DNA of 37,221 bases, taken from NCBI GenBank assembly GCA_003241785.1, contig QFPW01000027.1, positions 1-37,221 on the forward strand. Direction: 5' to 3'. Under the pieces are notes generated by a model. It had not been told where the DNA came from, ran no database searches, and worked only from the letters and a program-made list of their open reading frames with translations. Source of the DNA: Rhodovulum sulfidophilum (GTDB lineage Bacteria > Pseudomonadota > Alphaproteobacteria > Rhodobacterales > Rhodobacteraceae). Position numbers and translations under genes: made by a program. Below are positions 23,660 through 31,329 of this stretch, piece by piece (position 1 is the stretch's first letter; every line of letters begins with the position of its first letter).

Positions 23660-23884
23660 TCAAGCGTCGTCGATCACAAGCCCTTTCGGAAGCAGGACGT
23701 AGCCCGTCCGACGCAGAGCGCCGACCTCGTCGGCCGCGAGACTGATCCGGCCAAAGCCCGCATCGTCGATCGCGACCTCCTTCCAGCGCACCCAAGGTCC
23801 GAGCATCGCCGGCAACCGCGCGCCGCCCGCGTCGGCGGACACCGCGTAGGTCCCCGAATGTCCCCTGAATACATACGCTTGCAT
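23660..23884 (-). CDS. Small hypothetical protein
   Basis: The 74-residue protein from ATG 23884 (GAGGGGGGTGA just upstream is a strong ribosome site) begins MQAYVFRGHSGTYAVSADAG. The middle reads LGPWVRWKEVAIDDAGFGRI and the end is VGALRRTGYVLLPKGLVIDD. It looks like a compact beta-rich single domain without membrane segments. I do not recognise the family, but short proteins of this pattern are common among accessory genes of alphaproteobacterial conjugative elements. It stands alone on the minus strand between parE and the mucR-like gene. Confidence 0.6.
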   Translation of the reverse strand: MQAYVFRGHSGTYAVSADAGGARLPAMLGPWVRWKEVAIDDAGFGRISLAADEVGALRRTGYVLLPKGLVIDDA

Positions 23885-24121
23885 CGTCACCCCCCTCACC
23901 TCACAGCGGCTATATAGGGATCGTGTGTCAGAACGGGAACGGCGCAGGTCCGCTTCGCCCCGGGTCCGGAATTGACCCTCGCCGCTCCAACGATCCACAC
24001 ACTCCCTCGTTCAATCACGTGAGGGCTGATCCACTCATTCGTCGTCCTCGCCTCCGAAGAAATTGCGGCCCGCGCCGAATGGACGTAGGGATGGCACACA
24101 AACTCCAGACAGGATCCCTAC

Positions 24122-24595
24122 ATGGACGAGCAGCCCAGCTTCGAACGGGGCGAGATTCTCGCTCTCGCGTCGGAAATCGTCGTGGCTTACGCCGGCAACA
24201 ACGCGATCGAGACCTCCGCGCTGACCGAGCTGATCGGCGGCGTCTTCGCCAAGTTGTCCGAACTCGCCAGTGACGAGCAGGCGGTTCCGGAAGCGCTGGT
24301 GCCGGCGGTGCCGATCAAGCGCTCGGTGACGGACGACTACATCATCTGTCTCGAGGACGGCAAAAAGCTGAAGATGCTGAAGCGGCATCTGATGACGTCC
24401 TACGGAATGACACCAGAGGACTATCGGGCGAGATGGGGGCTCAAGCCGGACTATCCCATGGTCGCTCCGGGCTACTCGGCCAAGCGCCAGGAACTGGCCA
24501 AGGCCATTGGCCTCGGCCGCAAGCCGAAAGAGCCGGAACCCGCGCCGCCGCCCCCTGCCAAGCCGCGCGGCCGCCGCAAGGCCGCCAGCGCCTGA
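24122..24595 (+). CDS. Ros/MucR-family zinc-finger transcriptional regulator
   Basis: The 157-residue protein has the family layout: an N-terminal helical oligomerisation region (about 8-58, ILALASEIVVAYAGNN) and the prokaryotic zinc-finger region ICLEDGKKLKMLKRHLMTSYGM then TPEDYRARWGLKPDYPMVAP at about 75-120, followed by a Pro/Lys/Arg-rich tail. Ros uses Cys-Cys-His-His and MucR uses Cys-Asp-His-His for zinc. Here Cys, Asp and the first His are present, but the position of the final His (MucR HLRTH) holds Ser (HLMTS), so zinc binding may be lost, as in some Mesorhizobium homologues that fold without zinc. MucR proteins are H-NS-like repressors of AT-rich, acquired and virulence genes. The 237 bases upstream contain no gene. 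Confidence 0.88.
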   Translation: MDEQPSFERGEILALASEIVVAYAGNNAIETSALTELIGGVFAKLSELASDEQAVPEALVPAVPIKRSVTDDYIICLEDGKKLKMLKRHLMTSYGMTPEDYRARWGLKPDYPMVAPGYSAKRQELAKAIGLGRKPKEPEPAPPPPAKPRGRRKAASA

Positions 24596-24644
24596 GCCGG
24601 GCGCTGGCCCGACCGGATCGCGCGCCGTGGCGCGCGATCCGGCG

Positions 24645-25073
24645 CTAGCCCTGGTCCCGGGCGATCCAGTCGGCCGCGCCGAGGAGGCGCTGGACCTGCC
24701 GGCTGGCGTCCGCCGCGTCCGGGGTGAGCTGTCCGATCAGGACGCCGTCGCGCGTCTCGATCGAATGCCCGGCATGCACCCGGGCGAGCCAGGGCCGGAG
24801 CGCTCGCGCGAGCGCGTCGATCTTCTCCGGATCGGCGCTCACCTCGACGCCGCGCGACAGCACCTGTCGCCAGACCAGATCGCGGAAATGGCGCACCGAC
24901 TCCGGATAGTTCAGGGCGCCATGGCGCTCGTTGCTGGCCGTGAGATGGCAGAACCCGTCCTCGTCCAGAAACAGCGCCAGCACCGCGACCTTGTCCGGCC
25001 CGCCCAGCACCGACCCCGGATCGCAATCGACGGTCACGGTCAGGGAAAGCGTCGTCGGCATCGGTCGTCTCAT
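24645..25073 (-). CDS. Hypothetical protein of the plasmid accessory region
   Basis: The 142-residue frame from ATG 25073 (or ATG 25061, MPTTLSLTVTVD, which looks the more natural start) is acidic at the front and helical behind. PDKVAVLALFLDEDGFCHLT is followed by GALNYPESVRHFRDLVWRQV, a PEKIDALARALRPWLARVHA stretch, and IETRDGVLIGQLTPDAADAS. There is no signal peptide or membrane segment and no motif I can name. It lies downstream of the ParB-like gene on the same strand but 528 bases away, so co-transcription is doubtful. The composition and good codon pattern support a real gene. Confidence 0.6.
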   Translation of the reverse strand: MRRPMPTTLSLTVTVDCDPGSVLGGPDKVAVLALFLDEDGFCHLTASNERHGALNYPESVRHFRDLVWRQVLSRGVEVSADPEKIDALARALRPWLARVHAGHSIETRDGVLIGQLTPDAADASRQVQRLLGAADWIARDQG

Positions 25074-25601
25074 AGTCGGCGCCACGGCGCCGGTGGCGGC
25101 GCGGCGGGTCTTCTCATCGGCGGGCGGGACCCGGCTCGGGCTTCTCGCGAGCTCGCGCCCGCAGGGCGCGGCTCGACCGTGGTCCCAGGCACGCGACGCA
25201 TCCGCCGCGCGGCTCCAGAGTACCTTCGGCCTCATGGCGCGCCCTGCGCGGCCATCGCCCTGAAAATTGGAAATCGCATGCCACTCCGTGAGTTGCTTCG
25301 GGGGGAATGAGGAGAACCGCGCCCGGCGCGGCATCCGCCGGCGATGGTCGGCGGCGATCTCCCGAGACCTGCTCCCATGGATGCCGGGCCGGGTCAACCG
25401 CCGGCGCCACCTTTTGGCAGGACCGGCGCTCCGTCGTCCGCGCAGTATCGACGTCGACCGCCGGGGGCGAGGCGCGCTCCGATATGGGGTGTCTCCGCGC
25501 GCCTCGCCCCCTTCCGCCGCGCTCCGGCCAGCGCGCATCGCTTTATCGAGCCTCGCTAGGCGACAGGCGGTGCCGGGGACGCTCCCGGCACCGCGCCGCG
25601 C
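25074..25601. other. Gene-free spacer downstream of the ParB-like gene
   Basis: About 530 bases with no protein of recognisable type on either strand. It is GC-rich and low in complexity, apart from a less GC-rich patch around 25262-25310. The string GGGTCAACCG at 25390-25399 resembles the GGTTGAC strings that flank ardC, in the opposite orientation. Several long open frames run through it, but only because stops are rare in such DNA. Confidence 0.4.
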
Positions 25602-27434
25602 TCAGCCCATGCCTTCGGGCAGCCAGGCATCGATCCGCGCGCGCTGCTTCTTGCTGAGCTTGAGGCTCGCGCGGGTCGCCTCGTCGGCGAACAGGCTCTC
25701 GAGCCGCGCCGCCTTCTCGCCCTTCCTGAGCTTGGCGAAGGCGGTCATCGTCGGATGCTCCGGGGCAAGATCGAGCAGTTCGGCCCAGAGCGCCTCGAGG
25801 GTGGCGCCGCTCACCCGGCCGAGGAAATTCTCGGCGGTCGGGGTCCAGACCGCGCGGATCTCCGTCTTCGCCTCCGCGTCGATCAGCGCGGCGAGGTCGC
25901 GATCGTCGATGGTGAGGAGCGCGGTCAGGTGCCGCAGCAGTTCCCCGCGCCGGTACCCGGCGTCCTCGGCGCGGAAGGCGCGAAACGCGGCGGCGCGGTC
26001 GAAGTCCCACGGGTTCTCCGGCCTCGGCGCGGGTTCGATCAGGCGCGGGTCGAGCGCGAAGCCGGTCGCGGTGCCGGGCTGGTTCGGCACGTCGCTCACG
26101 CGGAGCCCGAAGGCGTGGCCATGACCGATCCGGCCCGAAAGCTCGAAAGCCAGCAGGTCGAGCAGAAGATCGGGCGTGCCGAGCATGGCGTGCTGCCGCG
26201 CGCCGCGCGCGACCCGGGCGAGGTCCTCGGCCAAAGCGGCGGAGATCAGCGATTTCTGCCGTTTGGCCTCGCCTTCGCCGCGCCCTGCCCGCTCGGCCAG
26301 GACCCCCGCCTCGATCGCGGCGGGCTGGTCCTCGGGCAGCACCAGACCGCGCTCCGCCTTCACGGCGCCGGAATGGGTCACGTAGCAGATGATCCCGGAG
26401 TGCTCCTTCTGCGCGGCGGTATAGTCGCCCTCGACGATCGCGTTGAGCCGGTCGAGTTCCGCCGCCCCCGCCTCGTCGAGCGCGTCCGCCTCGGCCAGCC
26501 GCGCCAGCGCGTCCTGGCGCACCGCCTCTTCCTCGGTCCATACGCCAAACTCCGGATAGAGCCGCGCGGCGCCGAGCGCCTCGATCTCGCCATAGCCCAT
26601 GTAGGACTCCGGCGCGGTCCGGACCCATCTCCAGCCCTCGGCGGCGCGGAGTTCCTCCGCCGCCCCGGCGAGCTTCTCCGCGAAACAAGCGTCGAGGATG
26701 TCGGGATCGTCGAGATAGACCTCGTCCGCGAAGAGGTCGTGGCTGATCCGCCCGCCCGCCGCGCGGTAGGCGTCGAGCCCGACAAAGCGCGCGCGGCGGT
26801 CGCCGTCGCGGATCGCGGCGGGTTTCAGGAGCCGGCGCAGGCGGTGCTCGTCGAAGCTCCGTCCGCGCGCCTGTTCCAGCACGCCGAGCGCGTGGGCGAG
26901 GTCGTCGCAGATGGTGAAGCAGGCCGCAGCGCCCAAGCTGATCTCGTCGGCGCGCAGCGCCTCAAGCACCGGTCCGGGCAGCGCCGCGAGCTTCAGGCGA
27001 CGGCGGACATGCGCGTCGGCGACGCCGAAGGCGATGGCGATCTCCGGGATCGCGGCGCCGCGCGCGGCGAGATCGGCGTAGTCGCGGATCTCGTCGGCGG
27101 GGTGCAGCGCCTCGCGCAGATGGTTCTCGCTCGCCGCCCAGACCCGCGCGGTCGCCGCGTCCGGCGCGATCCGCACCGGCACGGTCTCGAACCGGGGGTC
27201 ATCGCGCAGCAGCGCGAGTGCGCGCAGCCGGCGACCACCGGCGACGATCCCGACCCTACCGTCGTCGTCGCGCAGCCCTGCGAGGTTCTGGATCAGCCCG
27301 AGCGCGCGGATGTTCTCGGCGAGCGTCGCGATGCCGGCCTCGTCGACGGCGCCGCGCGGGTTCATCGGATGCACGTAGAGATCGGCGAATGGGATGCTTT
27401 CGATCACGGCGGTGATCTTGCTTTCGATGCTCAT
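25602..27434 (-). CDS. Large ParB/Spo0J-like protein with long C-terminal extension
   Basis: The 610-residue protein has a ParB N-terminal domain (about 10-110) with YVHPMNPRG, GLIQNLAGLRDDDGRVGIVA, the box GGRRLRALALL, and ENHLREALHPADEIRDYADL (the ENxxRxxxHPxD motif near 105-115). A helix-turn-helix follows around 130-165 (IPEIAIAFGVADAHVRRRLK). The remaining ~430 residues have no counterpart in ordinary ParB (~300 residues). Such long ParB-like proteins are typical of alphaproteobacterial conjugative elements, beside ardC and DUF3768 genes, and are separate from the RepB that partitions the replicon. It may regulate transfer or bind element DNA; its role is not established. A 36-codon gene and DUF3768 lie directly upstream. 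Confidence 0.88.
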   Translation of the reverse strand: MSIESKITAVIESIPFADLYVHPMNPRGAVDEAGIATLAENIRALGLIQNLAGLRDDDGRVGIVAGGRRLRALALLRDDPRFETVPVRIAPDAATARVWAASENHLREALHPADEIRDYADLAARGAAIPEIAIAFGVADAHVRRRLKLAALPGPVLEALRADEISLGAAACFTICDDLAHALGVLEQARGRSFDEHRLRRLLKPAAIRDGDRRARFVGLDAYRAAGGRISHDLFADEVYLDDPDILDACFAEKLAGAAEELRAAEGWRWVRTAPESYMGYGEIEALGAARLYPEFGVWTEEEAVRQDALARLAEADALDEAGAAELDRLNAIVEGDYTAAQKEHSGIICYVTHSGAVKAERGLVLPEDQPAAIEAGVLAERAGRGEGEAKRQKSLISAALAEDLARVARGARQHAMLGTPDLLLDLLAFELSGRIGHGHAFGLRVSDVPNQPGTATGFALDPRLIEPAPRPENPWDFDRAAAFRAFRAEDAGYRRGELLRHLTALLTIDDRDLAALIDAEAKTEIRAVWTPTAENFLGRVSGATLEALWAELLDLAPEHPTMTAFAKLRKGEKAARLESLFADEATRASLKLSKKQRARIDAWLPEGMG

Positions 27435-27502
27435 CGGGGAGTCTTTCAGTTCGGGAGGTTTGTTTGGAGTGGGCTCCGGCCGATCGGTGCGGAGCCCGGA
27501 AG

Positions 27503-27613
27503 TCAGAGGGCGCCGTGGCGCAGCAGGAAGCGGTGGCCGATGCCGAAGGCGTCGCCGCGGCCGATCAGCGCCCAGGCCTCGCGGCGGCGTAGGGCGAGCC
27601 AGTCCGCGCCCAT
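27503..27613 (-). CDS. 36-residue small protein between DUF3768 and the ParB-like gene
   Basis: A frame of 36 codons starts at ATG 27613, one base after the DUF3768 stop at 27615 and with GGAGGA inside the end of that gene as ribosome site. The product begins MGADWLALRRREAWALIGRG and continues with DAFGIGHRFLLRHGAL: an amphipathic, Arg-rich helix with a Gly hinge. The tight spacing and strong ribosome site argue for coupled translation. It then leaves 68 bases before the ParB-like start. No family is recognised. Confidence 0.55.
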   Translation of the reverse strand: MGADWLALRRREAWALIGRGDAFGIGHRFLLRHGAL

Positions 27614-27614
27614 C

Positions 27615-27995
27615 TCAGTATTCCTCCGGCAGCAACAGCGTCAGCACCCGCCGCGTCCGCTCCGGATCCTCCGGCGCCTCCGAGCCGAAGGTGTAGTCGG
27701 CGTCGTAGAGATCCAGTTTCCAGTAGACCCGGATCGCCTCTCCCCCCTGCTCCACCGAAACGATGCCGAAGTCGCGCTGGCCCCACGGATCGTTGTCCTC
27801 GCTGAACTCCGCGAAGGCGCGGACGGCCGCGACAAGGCGCAGGATCGCCACCGCGCCGAGCGCCGCGATGCCCGAGGTCATCACAATCCGGCCCAGCACC
27901 GTGCCGTCGGCGCCCCAGCTCATCCGGAAGCGATCGTTCTGCTCGGCGATCACCCGGGACGCGGCGTCGCCGCGCTCGATTTCAATCATGGCCAT
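27615..27995 (-). CDS. DUF3768 domain protein
   Basis: The 126-residue protein matches the DUF3768 pattern: RIVMTSGIAALGAVAILRLV, then AFAEFSEDNDPWGQRDFGIV, VYWKLDLYDADYTFGSEAPE and DPERTRRVLTLLLPEEY. The family is of unknown function and is found mostly on alphaproteobacterial plasmids and integrative elements, commonly close to ParB-like and ardC genes, as here. AAGGAGC precedes ATG 27995. It is the first gene of a minus-strand run: DUF3768, a 36-codon gene, then the ParB-like gene. It has no membrane segment, and its likely place is the cytoplasm. Confidence 0.88.
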   Translation of the reverse strand: MAMIEIERGDAASRVIAEQNDRFRMSWGADGTVLGRIVMTSGIAALGAVAILRLVAAVRAFAEFSEDNDPWGQRDFGIVSVEQGGEAIRVYWKLDLYDADYTFGSEAPEDPERTRRVLTLLLPEEY

Positions 27996-28504
27996 GGTCG
28001 GCTCCTTGCTCCCCGGTCGGTCACTGCCAGACTCGGGGCGGGGTTTCGGGCGAGGTCCGCGAACGCGGCCCTCTCCTGAAAGCCTGCCTCCCGGCGAGGG
28101 CCGGAGGGGGGCCTATGCAAGAGGCGAAGGGCGGAGGGGTATCGCCCGGCCTGCACGGAGCCGAAGGCGGAGGAAGGTCGGGGAAACCGCCCTTCGCCTC
28201 TTGCATGGGGGAACCAGCGGTTCCCGAAGGCAAGTCCGGCGCATCGCGACGGGCGCGCAGGCCGAAGGCCGGAGACTGGCGGCGGATGCCGGTAACAATG
28301 GCCTTTTCCGAAGGCATTGAACCCGCGCTCGGACGAGGGCTAATCTGCTCCATCGACTGAGTGGCGACTAGGGTTCCGGGCGATCCGCCGCTGGACCGAG
28401 CGTCGCAGAGACCGGGGGAGTTCCCCGGCTGCACCCAAGGGGAAAAAGCCCAGGGGAGGAGACGTCGAGATCAACCGCGTCGATGGGCGCATATGGGGGT
28501 CTCA
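27996..28504. repeat. Gene-free spacer with a perfect 20-base inverted repeat
   Basis: No protein gene is recognised here. The arms 28115-28134 and 28187-28206 are perfect reverse complements (20 of 20) with a 52-base loop. A second perfect 7-base hairpin (28209-28215 with 28219-28225, 3-base loop GGGAACC/GGTTCCC) follows at once. Either strand would form a strong stem. It is not followed by a T-run on either side. It separates the minus-strand plasmid operon from the plus-strand EamA gene. Confidence 0.6.
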
Positions 28505-29377
28505 ATGACGCTTGCCTCGCTGCTGCTCGTCGTTCTCGCGTCTGTCATCCATGCGAGCTGGAACCTGCTCGCCAAGCGGGCCGCTTCGGTGGGTCCGGTC
28601 TTCGTATTCGCCTACAACCTGATCGCCTGCGTCGCCTATGCGCCTTGGGTGCTGTATCTGCTGGCGCGGGGCGGCGTCGCCTGGACATGGGCTGGCGCGG
28701 GCTTCGTCCTGCTCAGCGGCCTGATCCATCTGGCCTACAGCCTCTGCCTGCAACGCGGCTACCAGATGGCCGATCTATCGGTGGTCTATCCCGTCGCGCG
28801 GGGAACCGGCCCGATGCTCTCGACCATCGGCGCGTTCCTGATCCTCGGCGAAACGCCGACGGGAGCCGGCTTGCTCGGGCTGGTGCTGGTCGTCGCCGGC
28901 ATCCTGCTGATCGCCACCCAGGGCCGCCTCTCCGCCTTCACCCGCCCGGGTGGGCAGGCCGGCGTGCGCTGGGGAACCGCGACGGGCGGGTTGATCGCGA
29001 GCTATACTGTCGTGGACGCCTATACGGTCAAGACGCTCGGCATAGCGCCGGTCGTGCTCGACTGGTTCTCGAACCTGCTGCGGTTCTTCCTGCTGCTGCC
29101 ACTGGTCCTCGCGAACCCGCGCGGCGCCGTCGCGGCGATGCGCGGCCATTGGCGGCTCGCGCTTGGCGTGGGGCTGCTGTCGCCTCTGTCCTACATCCTC
29201 GTGCTGGCCGCGCTGAGCGACGGCGCGCCGCTCAGCCTCGTGGCGCCGATGCGCGAGATGTCGATGATGATCGGCGCATTGCTCGGGATGCTGATCCTGC
29301 GCGAGCAGGTCGGGCCGTGGCGCCTGACCGGATGCGGGGTGCTGATCGCCGGCGTGATCCTGCTGTCCTCGGCCTGA
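28505..29377 (+). CDS. EamA/DMT-family membrane transporter
   Basis: The 290-residue inner-membrane protein has ten predicted helices in two EamA repeats, starting TLASLLLVVLASVIHASWNL, with a repeat junction near residues 135-145 (GRLSAFTRPGGQAGVRWGTA). The second repeat contains ASYTVVDAYTVKTLGIAPVV and ends VGPWRLTGCGVLIAGVILLS. EamA proteins are drug/metabolite exporters for amino acids and similar compounds; the substrate is unknown. ATG 28505 is chosen because GGGGGT lies five bases upstream. ATG 28493 is in frame and also possible. It stands alone after the inverted-repeat spacer. The 255 bases after its stop hold no gene. Confidence 0.88.
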   Translation: MTLASLLLVVLASVIHASWNLLAKRAASVGPVFVFAYNLIACVAYAPWVLYLLARGGVAWTWAGAGFVLLSGLIHLAYSLCLQRGYQMADLSVVYPVARGTGPMLSTIGAFLILGETPTGAGLLGLVLVVAGILLIATQGRLSAFTRPGGQAGVRWGTATGGLIASYTVVDAYTVKTLGIAPVVLDWFSNLLRFFLLLPLVLANPRGAVAAMRGHWRLALGVGLLSPLSYILVLAALSDGAPLSLVAPMREMSMMIGALLGMLILREQVGPWRLTGCGVLIAGVILLSSA

Positions 29378-29632
29378 TCCTGGTCCAATGGCCGGATGGC
29401 GCCGGCTGCCTGATATCGCGGCCGCGGAGGATGGCGCGTTTCGTACCAGCGCGCGAGACGCGTCGTGTTGGACGCGCGCCCAAGCTGATTACCCCAGACG
29501 TGATGGAGCCGGCCCGGAGCCGCCAACCGTTGCCGGCATCCGGACCGTCCGCGGTGCCGCCCAGATGGGATGTTCGGGTCGAGGGTCGCCGCGGCCGCAC
29601 GCAGCTTCAGAGGTACTCATTTGGAAATGCCT

Positions 29633-30041
29633 TCACATCACCAGCGCGGCGCCGATCACCAGGAGCGTCGCTCCCATGAGAGCGGGGCCCTTGTGAGCGA
29701 AGCCTGTGCGACCGATTTCGATCGCCAGACCAAACAGGAGCTGACTGGCGAGCAGCGCAGTTACCGTCGAAACCTACTACGCTCGCGAAGACAAAGAGCG
29801 AGCCGAGAAGGCCCGGCAGCAGATACCAGGCGCGGAAATCACGCAGCGTCGCGACGAGGCCGGACGGCCCGCTCTGGACTAGGAGCGCCGTCAGCAATGC
29901 CACCAAGCCGACCGCTGAATTGAGGACCAGCGGTGCGACCGTCGACGCGCCTGCCGTGGCGATCCGCGCCATCAGCGGATTTTGCGCGACGAGAGCGACG
30001 CCGGCCAGCGTGAGCAGGCCGAGGAGCGGCGCCGACGTCAC
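29633..30041 (-). pseudogene. YdcZ/DUF606-type DMT transporter, frameshifted
   Basis: The minus strand reads from GTG 30041: TSAPLLGLLTLAGVALVAQN, PLMARIATAGASTVAPLVLN, AVGLVALLTALLVQSG and WYLLPGLLGSLFVFASVV. The frame is then lost near 29772. A different frame continues VSTVTALLASQLLFGLAIEI and ALMGATLLVIGAALVM to a TGA at 29633-29635. Together they make the ~140-residue, five-helix YdcZ fold. A small deletion at the junction removes a few codons and shifts the frame. It directly follows a GNAT fragment on the same strand, and the two may once have been an operon. Confidence 0.72.
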
Positions 30042-30222
30042 ATGACTTTGCGTCCGGATCAGCGCGTGCGTCGAGCTTGAGCTGGAGGAAGGCGAGATCG
30101 AGCCATCCCCCGAACTTCGTTCCGACCTGGCGCAGCACGCCCGCCTCTTCGAACCCGAGGCGCCGGTGCAACTGGATCGAAGCGGCCTTGCCCGCCTCGA
30201 TCCCGGGCACCATGACATGCTC
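30042..30222 (-). pseudogene. GNAT acetyltransferase (phosphinothricin-type), C-terminal fragment
   Basis: The minus strand encodes HVMVPGIEAGKAASIQLHRR, then LGFEEAGVLRQVGTKFGGWL and DLAFLQLKLD. This is the C-terminal motif set of PAT/YncA-type GNAT N-acetyltransferases (G-I-D/E-x-x-N-x-A-S-I-x-L-H, G-F, K-x-G-x-W-x-D). The acetyl-CoA-binding front (~110 residues) is missing: at 30222 the sequence switches to a dnaE2 fragment on the plus strand. It is a breakpoint remnant without activity. Confidence 0.72.
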
Positions 30223-30223
30223 T

Positions 30224-31325
30224 CCCGAGAGCCACGCCGCCTCCTTCGCGCTGATCTCCTATGCCAGCTCCTGGCTCAAGTGCTGGCACCCGTACATGTT
30301 CTGCGCGGCATTGCTGAACGCCCAACCGATGGGCTTCTACGCCCCGGCGCAGATCGTCCGCGACGCGCGCGAGCACGGCGTCGAGATCCGGCCGATCTGC
30401 GTCAACGCCAGCCGATGGGACTGCGCGCTCGAGCCCACCGAGGTCCCCGATCGCTTCGCGGTCCGGCTCGGCCCACGCATGGTCAAGGGCCTCGGCAACG
30501 CCCATGCTGCCTCCCTGGTCGCCGCGCGCGGCGACACCCCCCTCCCGTCTACCGACGATCCCTGGCGTCGCGCCGGCGTGCCGCCATCGGCGCTGGTGCG
30601 GCTCGCGAGGCCGACGCCTTCCGACCCAGCCTCGGCCTCTCCCGCCGCGAGGCGCTCTGGGCGATCAACGCGCTCCGCGACACACCGCTGCCGCTCTTCG
30701 CGGCGGCCGACGCGCGTGCGACCGGGACCCGCGCGGAAGCCACCGAGCCCCCGGTCGCGCTCCGCCCGATGGCCGAGGGCGCCGAGGTGGTCCGGGACTA
30801 CCAGCACTCCGGCCTCTCGCTCCGCGCCCACCCGGTGTCGTTCCTCCGCGCCGCGCTCGCACGCCGTCGGATCCTCCCCTGCGCCGAGGCGATGGACTCG
30901 CCCGACGGCCGGACACTCACCACCGCCGGCATCGTGCTGGTGCGGCAGATGCCGGGCTCGGCCAAGGGCGGCTCTTCCGCACCATCGAAGACGAAACAGG
31001 CGTCGCCAATCTGGTGATCTGGCCCAGGCTCTACGACCGCCAGCGCCGCGTCGTGCTCGGCGCGCGCCTGATGGCGGTGCGCGGCTGAATCCAGCGCGAG
31101 GGCGCCGTCGTGCACCTTATCGCGCGGAGGCTGACGGATCTCTCGGCGGAGCTCGACCGGATCGGGGCCGAGGGCGATGGTCCTCGCCTACCCCACGCGG
31201 AGCTCCACGACGGGCGCGCGACCGGACAGGCCGGTGGTCTCGTCGGCTTGCCGAGGGCGCGGGACATGGCGGATCCGCATAGGCATATCGACGCGCTTCG
31301 GATCAAGCCGCGGGATTTCAGGTGA
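30224..31325 (+). pseudogene. dnaE2: dnaE2 (imuC) error-prone polymerase, C-terminal part, degraded
   Basis: The plus strand reads PESHAASFALISYASSWLKC, then LLNAQPMGFYAPAQIVRDAR and VNASRWDCALEP. After a one-base loss near 30606 it continues EADAFRPSLGLSRREALWAI, PLPLFAAAD and DYQHSGLSLRAHPVSFLR. After a second shift near 30970 it reads TIEDETGVANLVIWPRLYDR and LGARLMAVRG. A TGA at 31086-31088 replaces an Arg codon, and the frame goes on IQREGAVVHLIARRLTDLSA to the natural end MADPHRHIDALRIKPRDFR. This covers about the last 370 of ~1,080 residues, including the OB fold. Two frameshifts and one nonsense codon rule out function. It is collinear with the imuA/dnaE2 pieces at 6168-6583. Confidence 0.88.
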
Positions 31326-31329
31326 GACC

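Noticed and set aside
25755..28079. A ~770-codon open frame on the plus strand opposite the ParB-like gene
   Set aside because: It is an antisense shadow; the ParB domain, DUF3768 and ribosome sites are all on the minus strand.
28115..28225. The large inverted repeat as a CRISPR or intrinsic terminator
   Set aside because: There are only two arms, in inverted orientation, with no spacer array and no T-run after either stem.
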